DNA from: Scytonema sp. RU_4_4
GTDB taxonomy: Bacteria > Cyanobacteriota > Cyanobacteriia > Cyanobacteriales > Nostocaceae
Direction: 5' to 3'
NCBI GenBank assembly: GCA_012031965.1
Contig: JAAUSC010000016.1
Coordinates: 1-57,359 of the forward strand
Length of the DNA: 57,359 nucleotides
Shown: piece by piece, positions 1 through 7,664 of the stretch
How positions within the stretch are numbered: position 1 is the stretch's first letter
Layout of the letters: every line of letters starts with the position of its first letter
Made by a program: the position numbers and the translations under genes
Notes under the pieces: generated by a model
The model's input: only the letters and a program-made list of their open reading frames with translations
Told to the model about the DNA's origin: nothing
Databases searched by the model: none

Positions 1-206
1 TTGTAAGAGAATTCTGGTACAGGTTTTTGTGGGTTAAATATAAAAGCTTCCACTTTTTCATTAAGTGGTTCAGACAGTTTGCCAACAACATCTTCCAACA
101 ACGGTGTTCCACATCCACCAAGAAGAAAACTCGTGCCAGATAGTCCAGAAATTTGTAAAAATTGACGGCGTGATAATTGAGGACGATTTACGCGAATTAA
201 ATTCAT
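1..206 (-). CDS. Molybdopterin-dependent oxidoreductase, N-terminal part (cut by window edge)
   Basis: Only about 68 N-terminal codons are inside the window; the gene runs off the left edge. The start MNLIRVNRPQLSRRQFLQIS carries a twin-arginine (RRxFL) export signal followed by a hydrophobic stretch and an LLGGC motif that could be a lipobox. The following NPQKPVPEFS segment resembles the N-terminus of cyanobacterial sulfite-oxidase-like molybdopterin enzymes. The gene directly downstream of an identical orientation cytochrome b lies next to it, which fits an enzyme that passes electrons to a membrane haem protein. The catalytic domain is not visible, so the family call rests on the signal region and the neighbour. 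Confidence 0.6.
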   Translation of the reverse strand, partial: MNLIRVNRPQLSRRQFLQISGLSGTSFLLGGCGTPLLEDVVGKLSEPLNEKVEAFIFNPQKPVPEFSY

Positions 207-289
207 AGGATTCGTTATGAGTTATTAGTGACTAGTTCTCTTCCTTCACTCTTTTGTATCTCTAAGTTTTCTGTGACTCTGGTATTAGT

Positions 290-889
290 TTACCAAAACA
301 TTGATTCAGTCAACTCCTCACCTCCAGCTTTACGCCCTAATAAAGAGTGAGTTACGACAAATAAAATAACCATTGGAACCGAAGAAAAGTGAACGATTCG
401 CAGTGCTTGCCAACTGCCAAATATATCCACAATCCAATGAAATTGAACGGGTTTATACATTCCTAGACCTGTCAATATAGCCAGGAGTAAAATAGGAATA
501 ATGGCTGTATAGACAACGCGGTGCCAAGCATAAATAAGGCGTTTAGAATTTTTACTTTTTTGTAATGCTTTGAGGTCGTTGATACCTACAAATCGATGTC
601 GCCAGCGCCGAGTGATGAAAATATAAATTCCATACCAAAAAAGATTCAGCGAAAATAACCACATAGCAGCAAAATGCCAATGTCTACCTCCAGCCAGCCA
701 ACCTCCTAAAGCAAATATAGGAGGAATGTGCCAACCTGCTCGTCCACCAAAAACAGGATTGGCATTGTAAATTTGCAGTCCACTGGTAAGCATAATCAAT
801 ACACTAATAATGTTCATCCAGTGGAAAATTTTGGCTGCTATTGCTTGAGTTGGTAACTTGCGATTTTTATGGGTAACAGTTGAAGTCAT
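290..889 (-). CDS. Cytochrome b561-type membrane haem protein, partner of the molybdopterin enzyme
   Basis: About 199 residues with four hydrophobic helices and His residues placed for haem ligation (IFHWMN, RHWHFAAMW, AWHRVVY, RIVHFSS, VTHSLL), typical of the cytochrome b561/Ni-Fe-hydrogenase b-type family. It sits upstream of the molybdopterin oxidoreductase on the same strand and probably anchors or oxidises it at the membrane. The open frame extends to 949, but I prefer the ATG at 889 (MTSTVTHKNRK), which has a GGTGA ribosome-binding site and gives the usual family length; the upstream 20 residues have no such signal. Confidence 0.75.
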   Translation of the reverse strand: MTSTVTHKNRKLPTQAIAAKIFHWMNIISVLIMLTSGLQIYNANPVFGGRAGWHIPPIFALGGWLAGGRHWHFAAMWLFSLNLFWYGIYIFITRRWRHRFVGINDLKALQKSKNSKRLIYAWHRVVYTAIIPILLLAILTGLGMYKPVQFHWIVDIFGSWQALRIVHFSSVPMVILFVVTHSLLGRKAGGEELTESMFW

Positions 890-1027
890 ATTCACCAAAT
901 TTGACTTTTGCAAGAGGCACTTTACTTCAGATAAATTAACAAATTCCATCTAAACTTCAGACGTCTGAGCTACTACTACTTTACCGAGGAATACAACACG
1001 CAAGAAAGTGATACTATAGATAAGTCT

Positions 1028-2116
1028 GTGAAAACTGCACAATCAGCTGCAAAAAATATGAAGCAGCCCTTAGCTTCATCTCCTGCTCAAGCTCGGCAGA
1101 CTAAAGAGCAATTTGCTAATCCAGACGCTTACTTAGATTATGAACTAGGTAAGGCGGTGCAAGAACTACCACCTCTTTATACAAGGTTGGTAGGGGTAAC
1201 CTTAAGTTTGGCAGTATTTGGTGCGATCGCCTGGGCTGGTTTGAGTCAAGTCGATGAAGTGGCTGTGGCTCACGGTAAGTTGATTCCGGGTGAGCAAGAC
1301 GTACAACCAGTGCGATCGCCTAGTAGCGGCAAAATTAAATATATCAACGAAATTAAAGTAAAAGAAGGTCAGCCTGTGCAAAAGGGCGATATATTAGTGC
1401 GACTTGACTCAGAATCATCTCAAGTTAATATTGAAAGCCTCAACCAGCAAGCTCAATCTATTCAGCAAGACATGGAGAGTCAGGGCAGAGCAGCCGATGC
1501 AAAGCTTAGGGAAGCAGAGATTGAACTTTCCGGTTTGCAGTCACAACTTGTATTAGCACAAGCAAAAGCAAAAAGACTAGAACGTGCCTTTGGTGCTATT
1601 CCTCTAGAAACAATAAGAGATGCTCAACAACAAGTTAGCGAGCTAGTCATAAGAATTACTGCCAAAAAGCAAAATATTCAACAAATTCAGCAAAATAATC
1701 GATCAGAAATGAGCCGGCTCCTTGAGAAATTCCAATCTGTTAAGGGGCAACTCAAGCAAGCTGAACTTCAGAATAAAAACCAAATGATTACAGCTCCCAT
1801 TTCTGGGATAGTTTATAACATTAAGGTAAACCCAAGTCAGGGTACAGTGCAATCTGGTGAGGAGTTATTGTCAATTTTGCCAGAAGGAAAAGAACCTTTG
1901 CTAGAAGTTGACTTGCCAAACCAATATCGGGGATTTGTTGATGAAAAGATGAATGCAAAGGTGAAGATAGACGCCTTTCCTTATCAAGAATATGGTGTGA
2001 TTGAAGGCACTGTGATTTCTGTTAGTCCCTACGCAGTTGTGAAGGATAAGAATTCGGGCAAGGAGGTTTATCCAACTAGGGCAGAAGGGAACCCACGCTT
2101 AAAAACGTGGGATTGA
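1028..2116 (+). CDS. HlyD-family membrane fusion protein, 3' truncated
   Basis: Periplasmic adaptor of a type I secretion system. Visible are a short cytoplasmic N-terminus, one membrane helix (about residues 55-75), a biotinyl-lipoyl-like half motif (residues 95-130, KVKEGQPVQKGDILVRLDSE), a coiled-coil hairpin rich in Gln (about 130-250) and the second lipoyl half with beta-barrel (255-345). The family normally continues with roughly another 60-80 residues after the segment SGKEVYPT. Here the frame runs into foreign-looking DNA, giving the tail RAEGNPRLKTWD encoded by a hairpin (2092-2111). The GTG at 1028 is the likely start. The protein is probably non-functional or impaired. Confidence 0.8.
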   Translation: MKTAQSAAKNMKQPLASSPAQARQTKEQFANPDAYLDYELGKAVQELPPLYTRLVGVTLSLAVFGAIAWAGLSQVDEVAVAHGKLIPGEQDVQPVRSPSSGKIKYINEIKVKEGQPVQKGDILVRLDSESSQVNIESLNQQAQSIQQDMESQGRAADAKLREAEIELSGLQSQLVLAQAKAKRLERAFGAIPLETIRDAQQQVSELVIRITAKKQNIQQIQQNNRSEMSRLLEKFQSVKGQLKQAELQNKNQMITAPISGIVYNIKVNPSQGTVQSGEELLSILPEGKEPLLEVDLPNQYRGFVDEKMNAKVKIDAFPYQEYGVIEGTVISVSPYAVVKDKNSGKEVYPTRAEGNPRLKTWD

Positions 2117-2191
2117 AGCAAGAACGCTTTATACCTCGCAGCACTCTCCGCTCGGTATAATTCTTTTTTTTTAAGTGGGCTTTATACCCAC
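2092..2191. repeat. Pair of stem-loops at the hlyD break point, possible IS200/IS605 end remnant
   Basis: Two hairpins lie here: CCCACG/CGTGGG (2092-2097 with 2106-2111) and GTGGG/CCCAC (2175-2191), separated by a T-rich stretch. The first resembles in layout the right-end hairpin of the tnpB element at 52761-52781 (CCCACGGCT/AGCCGTGGG). It sits exactly where hlyD loses similarity to its family, so an IS200/IS605-type end or a derived palindromic element is a plausible cause of the truncation. Confidence 0.45.
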
Positions 2192-2215
2192 AACTAAAGT
2201 TTTTATTCATACTTC

Positions 2216-2386
2216 CAGCCTTCTGCCACGCCAGATGCTAAGAAAGCGGGAAGCCCTTCGGGTTCGCAGTCGCCTACGGAGGGAGACCCTCCTGCAGCGC
2301 TGTCTCACCGCCCTCCGGGCGTCTATATGCCGGGAAACCCGTCCACCGCACTGGCTCCTCTGCCCTCAGCATAGATGCCTTTCTTT
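2216..2386. repeat. Palindromic repeat cluster, shared with 42110-42420
   Basis: GC-rich short palindromes (GCCCTCCGGGC and similar). The 17-mer GCCGGGAAACCCGTCCA at 2329-2345 occurs exactly at 42200-42216, followed in both places by a variant of CGCAGTGGCTC. The cluster supplies the last 35 or so codons of the acetyltransferase gene on the opposite strand. Confidence 0.7.
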
Positions 2387-2945
2387 GTAAGTTTTGGGCT
2401 GATAAACTTTCCCAGGATTCCCGTGTCAGCTGCCATTCGATTTGACTCCATCCTCGCTCACGCATCCAATCTGGGCTCGGATGTGTGCCAATTATGACAA
2501 ATCCATATCGGTGCGCTAAACGTGCAACACGCAAATTTGCACTGACGGAAATGCCTCGAATCTCTTTTAACTCTAACTCGCGGAATCCAAACTCAATTAA
2601 AGCGATCGCAACCTCAATTGCGTACGCGTAACGCCCCCAGAACTGGGGTGCCAATTCGATGCCCAGTTCCGCTTTATCTGAACCGTGGCTTTCACGCCTC
2701 AGTCCGCAACAGCCAATTAACTCCTGAGAGTTCTGGCGACGGGCTATGGCAAGTTGATAATTGAGGCGGGGGCGTTCGGTTGCCCACTGACTGAAAAGGC
2801 ACAGAAGTTCGCGTGTATGGCTGGGTGCTACTTCTTCTGGCGCACAGAATTCAGCATACCGTGAATCGGCATGATAGGCGAAAAACTCTTGCTCGTCTTC
2901 CTTGATGAAGTCTCGTAGAAGAAACCTCTTGGTGACAATCTCCAT
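2274..2945 (-). CDS. GNAT-family N-acetyltransferase with repeat-derived C-terminal tail
   Basis: Residues 1-180 match the RimJ/RimL-like branch of the GNAT superfamily: an N-terminal TKRFLLRDF strand, ELGIELAPQFWGRYAYA, the acetyl-CoA-binding region around residues 95-125, and the late SANLRVARLAHRYGF segment that is typical of this branch. The substrate cannot be told from sequence. Usual family length is about 180 residues; residues 190-223 are encoded by the palindromic repeat at 2274-2378 and are probably an accidental extension after loss of the native stop. The gene lies alone between the truncated hlyD and the DUF5674 pair. Confidence 0.75.
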   Translation of the reverse strand: MEIVTKRFLLRDFIKEDEQEFFAYHADSRYAEFCAPEEVAPSHTRELLCLFSQWATERPRLNYQLAIARRQNSQELIGCCGLRRESHGSDKAELGIELAPQFWGRYAYAIEVAIALIEFGFRELELKEIRGISVSANLRVARLAHRYGFVIIGTHPSPDWMRERGWSQIEWQLTRESWESLSAQNLQRKASMLRAEEPVRWTGFPAYRRPEGGETALQEGLPP

Positions 2946-3033
2946 AGTTGGTGACTTTGCCCTAATCGTCTTCGTCTAAATAAACTGAATTTTTCTGATT
3001 GCTTCTCCTTTTGAGTGATTAGCTGCACATTTG

Positions 3034-3402
3034 TTAACAAGCTTCAGATATTGATTCTGACAACAATCCAGACATATTTAAAACACGTTGTGACCACAAG
3101 CTAACTTCAGCTTGAACCTGGCTTAAAGCTGTGGTGTCAGACCAAATTTTTTCCCAGTTAAATTGCCAATATGTTAAAGTACGTCCCAATTCTACTAACT
3201 CTGCGGCTTGGTCAATATCCATTTGAGATGCAGTCCACTCAATAAAATATTTACTTTCTCTGATGAGACTGACTACAAAATCTGGGTGTGTCGAATCATC
3301 AGAAAAAGAGTTAATTCTAGCTAAGTTTGCAGCTAAGTGACCCAAGCGAGTGGGGATATTATCTTGCAGGAAGCGTTCGTGTTTTTTAGTCCAGTCGGTC
3401 AT
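3034..3402 (-). CDS. Conserved cyanobacterial hypothetical protein (122 aa), coupled to DUF5674 gene
   Basis: Soluble, mostly helical, with no membrane segment or signal. Acidic and Trp-rich (TDWTKKHERF, IEWTASQM, YWQFNWEKIW, VSLWSQRV). I do not recognise a characterised family. Its ATG overlaps the stop of the upstream DUF5674 gene as ATGA (3399-3402), so the two are almost certainly translated together and probably act together. A regulatory or toxin-antitoxin-like pair is possible but nothing in the sequence proves it. Confidence 0.65.
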   Translation of the reverse strand: MTDWTKKHERFLQDNIPTRLGHLAANLARINSFSDDSTHPDFVVSLIRESKYFIEWTASQMDIDQAAELVELGRTLTYWQFNWEKIWSDTTALSQVQAEVSLWSQRVLNMSGLLSESISEAC

Positions 3403-3731
3403 ATGTTACCTAGCAACTCTATAATAATTTGGCTAACCTGTTCTCTAATCGTAGCGTCCAAAATTTCCATGGAACGATTCTGGCGGGGGCGAATATTGAT
3501 TAAAGAGTCATAGGTGATTTTTTGATTAACTCTCATGAAGTTTGCACCCCAGATATTGACTTGTCTGCTACCGTCACTTAATAATACCTGTTCACAGTCA
3601 AAATGCATTTCACCACCTCCTGCAAGAATACGGTATTCGATATCAACGGCAAGTTTTATATAAAATTTATGCTCCTCAAGCATCTGTTCTATTTGTTCTG
3701 GGGTGGCACGATTACGTATTATAAGAATCAA
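3399..3731 (-). CDS. DUF5674 family protein
   Basis: 110 residues. The pattern VDIEYRILAGGGEMHFD, then VLLSDGSRQVNIWG, then SLINIRPRQNRSMEI and a helical C-terminus corresponds to the small uncharacterised DUF5674 family. The core GGEMHFDCE looks like a strand-turn with conserved acidic residues. First gene of a two-gene unit with the 122-residue protein (ATGA overlap). Function unknown. Confidence 0.7.
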   Translation of the reverse strand: MILIIRNRATPEQIEQMLEEHKFYIKLAVDIEYRILAGGGEMHFDCEQVLLSDGSRQVNIWGANFMRVNQKITYDSLINIRPRQNRSMEILDATIREQVSQIIIELLGNI

Positions 3732-4165
3732 TCGCTTTTACTGTTGTTTTGGTTAGAGATGAGGAATGAAATCTTCCTATTTTTATTATTTTAAATCTCT
3801 TTTGATTCCGAAAAATAAGTACTTTGAAAAAAGACTCTTGATTTTTAGTAGAAAATAATATCAAAGTGTGTCAATTCGTTTGTACATTCTGCAATTCACT
3901 CAAAAATCAAGGAGTAGGAGTAGGTTCTGAGTCCGTTGTAAGCTTATTCAAGCATAGTAACCGCAAAGCGTAATTTGTTTTTCATAATTTTCCTCATGTA
4001 GGCGATGCTCCCAAGGAGCCGCCCAAAGGGCGATGGCGCAGAGCGCCCGCTGAAAGCGATCGCAGTATGAGTGCTAAAAGTTGTTAACAGGTTTTTGGTT
4101 CTGGGGGAAAGTGGGCGGTAAGCCAGAGGTTTGACGCTCCGTGTATCGCAAGGGAAAGCAGACGC
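3732..4165. other. Intergenic region with short repeats
   Basis: No convincing gene on either strand. It holds AT-rich DNA to about 3960, a GC-rich palindromic patch (about 4003-4062) ending in a HIP1 site, and the REP-like palindrome described at 4115-4149. Confidence 0.6.
4115..4149. repeat. REP-like palindrome, copy A
   Basis: A roughly 35-bp palindrome of the form GCGATAAGCC-GGAGGCTTGAC-...-TATCGC. Related copies lie at 30912-30946 and 43884-43918. This copy lies directly next to the point where the ABC transporter reading frame (4166-4453) is cut off. Confidence 0.65.
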
Positions 4166-4453
4166 CTACTTTGAGAAGTTTGCAGAATCTTTCGCCACAG
4201 CTTTAAAATGTCCAGAAAGCTCTAGTAAATCCCCAAACCAATCTCCTGATTCTAAAGTTGCTAATGATTGAGGTTGTCCCTCTTCTCTTAAACGCACTTT
4301 CCCTGAAATAATTAAAAATTGGTTTCCAGGTTTATCAGTAGACCAAATTATATTCCCTATCTCATAATGATGAGTTTCTGCTTGATTTTTCAACTGAATT
4401 TGCTGCTCAGGAGTTAGCAAGCAAAAAGACAACTCTTCCCAGCGTAAATTCAT
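4166..4453 (-). pseudogene. Truncated ABC exporter: cyclic-nucleotide-binding-like N-terminal stub
   Basis: 95 residues that read as the start of a Crp/cyclic-nucleotide-binding-like domain (NIIWSTDKPGNQFLIISGKVRL, then LESGDWFGDLLEL). In cyanobacteria this domain forms the N-terminus of large peptidase-C39/ABC exporters encoded between a parvulin and an HlyD gene, as the neighbours here suggest. The peptidase, membrane and ATPase domains are absent: the frame ends with KDSANFSK at a palindromic repeat. Start ATG at 4453 lies 10 bp after the parvulin stop. Judged a broken gene. Confidence 0.65.
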
Positions 4454-4462
4454 GATTTCTCA

Positions 4463-5227
4463 CTAAAAATTCACCTGAAGATTGACATTAATATTTTGAA
4501 TTTTCTCTTCTAACCATTGCTCGAAAAGCTCATCTTCTAGTTCTTGCTTCAACTGTTCTTCTAACGAAGCATCTAAAAATTTTTCAACGCGAACTAAATA
4601 CCACAGCCCCTCAACTTCCACTGGTCCTATCAACTCTCCAGGATTTGCTAAACTAATAGCAGCCCTAAGTGCATCTGGCAACGTACCTTTACTAATTGCT
4701 CCCATCATGCCATTAAAAATCTGGTCATTTGCTATAGAATATTCCTGAACTAGCTGCTCAAATTTAGCACCGTCTTCGATAATTTGACTTTTCAACTCTT
4801 CAGCAAGTGCTTGTTCTTCTACGACTAGACGTGATAGAACTACCTGATCCAAAAATATCTTGCGCTCAATAAAATATTCTTGGAGCTTTGGCTCGGTCAC
4901 TTGAGCTTTCAGTTTTTCCAACTGAAGACTAGAAGCGATTTGACTGCGAAAAGTGGGATAATCTAAACCCTCTTGAGATAGCCATTCTTGAAAACTCGTG
5001 GAGTCAGTGAGTTGATTATTTAATCGAAAATCAATCACGACTTGTTCGATTAAATCAGAATTAATATCAGTATCGTCTAGGGTTTGTAGTTCCTTTTCTA
5101 GGACGTGCTGACGTATAATCGCCCAAAGAACAGACTCAAGTTTTCCAGCAGACTCAAGGTATCTTAAGGCTTGCTCAAGAGAAATAGGCTGCTCGTCAGC
5201 GGTTAAAAATGCGCAGGACTCAAGCAT
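4463..5227 (-). CDS. Parvulin-type peptidyl-prolyl isomerase of a type I secretion locus
   Basis: 254 residues. N-terminal helical SurA/PrsA-like part (1-120) and a parvulin domain (about 125-220) with VVLSRLVVEEQALAEEL, FEQLVQEYS, GMMGAISKGTLPDAL and a GELIGPVEVEGLWYLVRVE end strand. There is no clear signal peptide. In this group of cyanobacteria such proteins precede an ABC exporter and an HlyD adaptor; here the exporter is a stub and hlyD is inverted and truncated, so this isomerase has lost its partners. Confidence 0.75.
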   Translation of the reverse strand: MLESCAFLTADEQPISLEQALRYLESAGKLESVLWAIIRQHVLEKELQTLDDTDINSDLIEQVVIDFRLNNQLTDSTSFQEWLSQEGLDYPTFRSQIASSLQLEKLKAQVTEPKLQEYFIERKIFLDQVVLSRLVVEEQALAEELKSQIIEDGAKFEQLVQEYSIANDQIFNGMMGAISKGTLPDALRAAISLANPGELIGPVEVEGLWYLVRVEKFLDASLEEQLKQELEDELFEQWLEEKIQNINVNLQVNF

Positions 5228-5329
5228 TGATGAAGTTATAAAATCTGATAAAAATGTTAATAGCGTCGGTTAATATCTTTAACGTTAGCGCTAGTATTAA
5301 AACTTGACAACAATTTACTTAACAAAGCA

Positions 5330-7651
5330 TTACTTCAGATAGATGAGTAAGTTCAATCCGGGAATTGTGCGAGAGAGAGTCCACAAAAGTAGTGTAATGT
5401 AGAGTAGACCCAAAATCCACTGGTACCATGCTAGTGTCGTAATAATGCCAGGAAGGTGCTGATCTCGCAAGCGAATATCATTAAAGCCTAATTTTAGTAG
5501 GTTGTTGAGGCTAAAGTCGTAATAATTGAGCCAGTTCCAGCGACAATGATACAACAAAGGTAGATATCGCTCACGAAACATTTCATACCTGGGTATGACT
5601 GGTAAACGTCCAATAAGTAATCGTAACTGTCGCAAAGTCCCATCTTCTGTGAAGTAGGAAATATCCATCAAGTTGTGATAACGACCTTGTTGGTAAAGTC
5701 GGAATAACAACGTCATTGGTAAGGGGAAAATGATGAGAAAAAGACATCCCAGTGTTAGCCAAGGTTGTTCTCCTGTGCGAAAGATAGCTAAGATGCCAAA
5801 CAGCAAAAGTAGACTAAAACTAGTCAACATCCAAGTCGTTTCGTAGCTTGTGGGAGTAATGGGTGCTGGAAGCAAGCGGCGGAAACGGTCAATAAGCCAA
5901 AACAGTAATCCGAAGTAGGCGATCGCAATCAACCCAACACCAAGCACCAAGAAAAAATTCGTACCATACCCAGAAAGCAGTAGTAGTAAACTCAACATCA
6001 GCCAACTCCAAGCTTGCAGTAACCACCCAAATGGCGAGAGGGGTTCGCTAACCATTAGCCGAGAACTGACTTGCGTGTATGTGTCATAATCTATATCTGC
6101 CAAAGTGAGTAACTCACTTTTATTACGAAATTCTTGTTGAAGACGACGATGGGCGATCGCTTCTGCTTGAATTGCCGAAAAACCCAGCTTCATTAAACGT
6201 TCTTGTGAAGCACTGTTTATATTCGTACCAACTAGACGACGGCTTAAATCCTTCAATCGCAGACGTTGCTTTGTGTACTCCAACTGATTAGCATCCCCGA
6301 TTTGCTGTAACTGACGGAAATTTTGCCCTAAATTCCGCAAGACACTTTGATTGCTTTGTAATCCGGATACCACAAGCATTTTGCCAATTTGACCTGGATT
6401 GCCTAAAATTTTTGCTTGGTTAGAGTTAAAAATCAGACCAGAGACATTCAAACAAGCAGCTTGCGCAAATCCAGCATCACTAAAATCTGCTTGGTTGACA
6501 ATGCTAGCACCTTCCAGATTCACCAGTTGGTTAAACTGTGCTTCTCGAAAGCTCACAGCTTGCTCAAATGTTGCTTCTATAAACAAGAGAAACTGTTTGA
6601 AAATCGCTTGAGTAAATTGTGCTTGTTCAGAAAAATGTACATTAGAAAAATCAGCATTTCCTTGCCATTGTACACGACTGAATTTAGCCAACTGCTTAAA
6701 ATTTGCCTGAATGAAATTGGCTGTATCTCCAAAAGTGCTGTCCTGGAAGTTTGTGCTTTGCTGAAATTGTGCTTGCTTAAAATTAGCTTTCTCAAAAAAT
6801 ATACTATCTTGAAATTGGCTTTCTTTCTTAAAAGTTGTACTGGCAAAGCTAGCTGAACGACTGAATCTTGTTTCAGTCCAATTTGCCTGCTGATTAAAAA
6901 TAGCACCTTGGGCATCCACAGGCTGAAGAAAAAATGTATTAGCAAACTGCACAGTTCCATTAAAGCGAGTTTCTATCAGTGTCAGCGAACCACGGAAAAC
7001 ACTAATCTCACTGGATGCTAGTAACTCAGTTGCTAAAAGCGATTTACAATCTTTGGAACTAGGTAAAGCTAAGGCGAGTGATTGCAAGCAAACCCCGCGT
7101 AGACGTTCCAGTTGTTCTTGTTCTGTTGAGGTGAAAATAGGGGCAATAGCTTGAGCATACAGAGGCGTTCTCAAACCCAAATCACTACCAGCGAAATCTC
7201 CCTGAATAAGAGAATAGCTCAAGTCCAAACCCAAAGGTTTTGAGCCTGCTTTTTGCAATTCTTTTCGCAAAATTTGATAGAATGTATCCCGAAAGCTTGC
7301 ATTTTCGGGTCGTAAATCTATCACCATCTGCCGTAAATCTACTACGACATTCCCTTCACGAAGAATTGGTGTATGCAGTCGTTCTTGCAATAATTCTGGA
7401 GTTAAAGGAGTGCGTTCTATTTGTGCAGGTGCGCCCCATGCGGGTAGAGGTAATAAAAAAAATAACAGGGTACACAAGGTTATTAACCAGCCAGCGGTTT
7501 TGAGCCAATTTGCCCAGATAAACTCATGACCAGGCTCTTGGCTGATGATGCATTCAAAGAGGCTCCGCCTCGCCACATACAAATGGAAGCGTAGCCTCCT
7601 AGTTTTTATTCCCTGATTCTGCCAGGGAACGAGTAAATGAGAATTTACCAA
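5330..7651 (-). CDS. Large pentapeptide-repeat membrane protein
   Basis: 773 residues. A signal or anchor helix (about 50-72, ending LPAWGAP) is followed by a soluble region with scattered pentapeptide repeats of the A(N/D)F type (about 195-420, for example TRFNGTVQFANTFF and ANFIQANFKQ), a linker (430-530), then several membrane helices (about 545-585, 605-660, 730-765) with a conserved cytoplasmic segment RYHNLMDISYFTEDG. This layout occurs in cyanobacterial membrane proteins of unknown function. The first 45 residues are encoded by a mobile palindromic repeat (about 7530-7640); no other ATG, GTG or TTG in frame precedes the signal helix, so the native 5' end was probably replaced. Confidence 0.75.
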   Translation of the reverse strand: MVNSHLLVPWQNQGIKTRRLRFHLYVARRSLFECIISQEPGHEFIWANWLKTAGWLITLCTLLFFLLPLPAWGAPAQIERTPLTPELLQERLHTPILREGNVVVDLRQMVIDLRPENASFRDTFYQILRKELQKAGSKPLGLDLSYSLIQGDFAGSDLGLRTPLYAQAIAPIFTSTEQEQLERLRGVCLQSLALALPSSKDCKSLLATELLASSEISVFRGSLTLIETRFNGTVQFANTFFLQPVDAQGAIFNQQANWTETRFSRSASFASTTFKKESQFQDSIFFEKANFKQAQFQQSTNFQDSTFGDTANFIQANFKQLAKFSRVQWQGNADFSNVHFSEQAQFTQAIFKQFLLFIEATFEQAVSFREAQFNQLVNLEGASIVNQADFSDAGFAQAACLNVSGLIFNSNQAKILGNPGQIGKMLVVSGLQSNQSVLRNLGQNFRQLQQIGDANQLEYTKQRLRLKDLSRRLVGTNINSASQERLMKLGFSAIQAEAIAHRRLQQEFRNKSELLTLADIDYDTYTQVSSRLMVSEPLSPFGWLLQAWSWLMLSLLLLLSGYGTNFFLVLGVGLIAIAYFGLLFWLIDRFRRLLPAPITPTSYETTWMLTSFSLLLLFGILAIFRTGEQPWLTLGCLFLIIFPLPMTLLFRLYQQGRYHNLMDISYFTEDGTLRQLRLLIGRLPVIPRYEMFRERYLPLLYHCRWNWLNYYDFSLNNLLKLGFNDIRLRDQHLPGIITTLAWYQWILGLLYITLLLWTLSRTIPGLNLLIYLK
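7530..7640. repeat. Palindromic repeat family 1, copy inside a coding region
   Basis: It contains GAGGCTCCGCCTC, AGCCTCCTAG and an outer CCCTG...CAGGGAACGAG palindrome. The same building blocks occur at 50797-50905 and 52981-53093. It encodes the first roughly 45 residues of the pentapeptide membrane protein. Confidence 0.7.
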
Positions 7652-7664
7652 AACAATGTTCGTA

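Noticed and set aside
2828-3040. 70-codon minus-strand frame
   Set aside because: It overlaps the GNAT gene 5' end in another frame and lacks any domain pattern.
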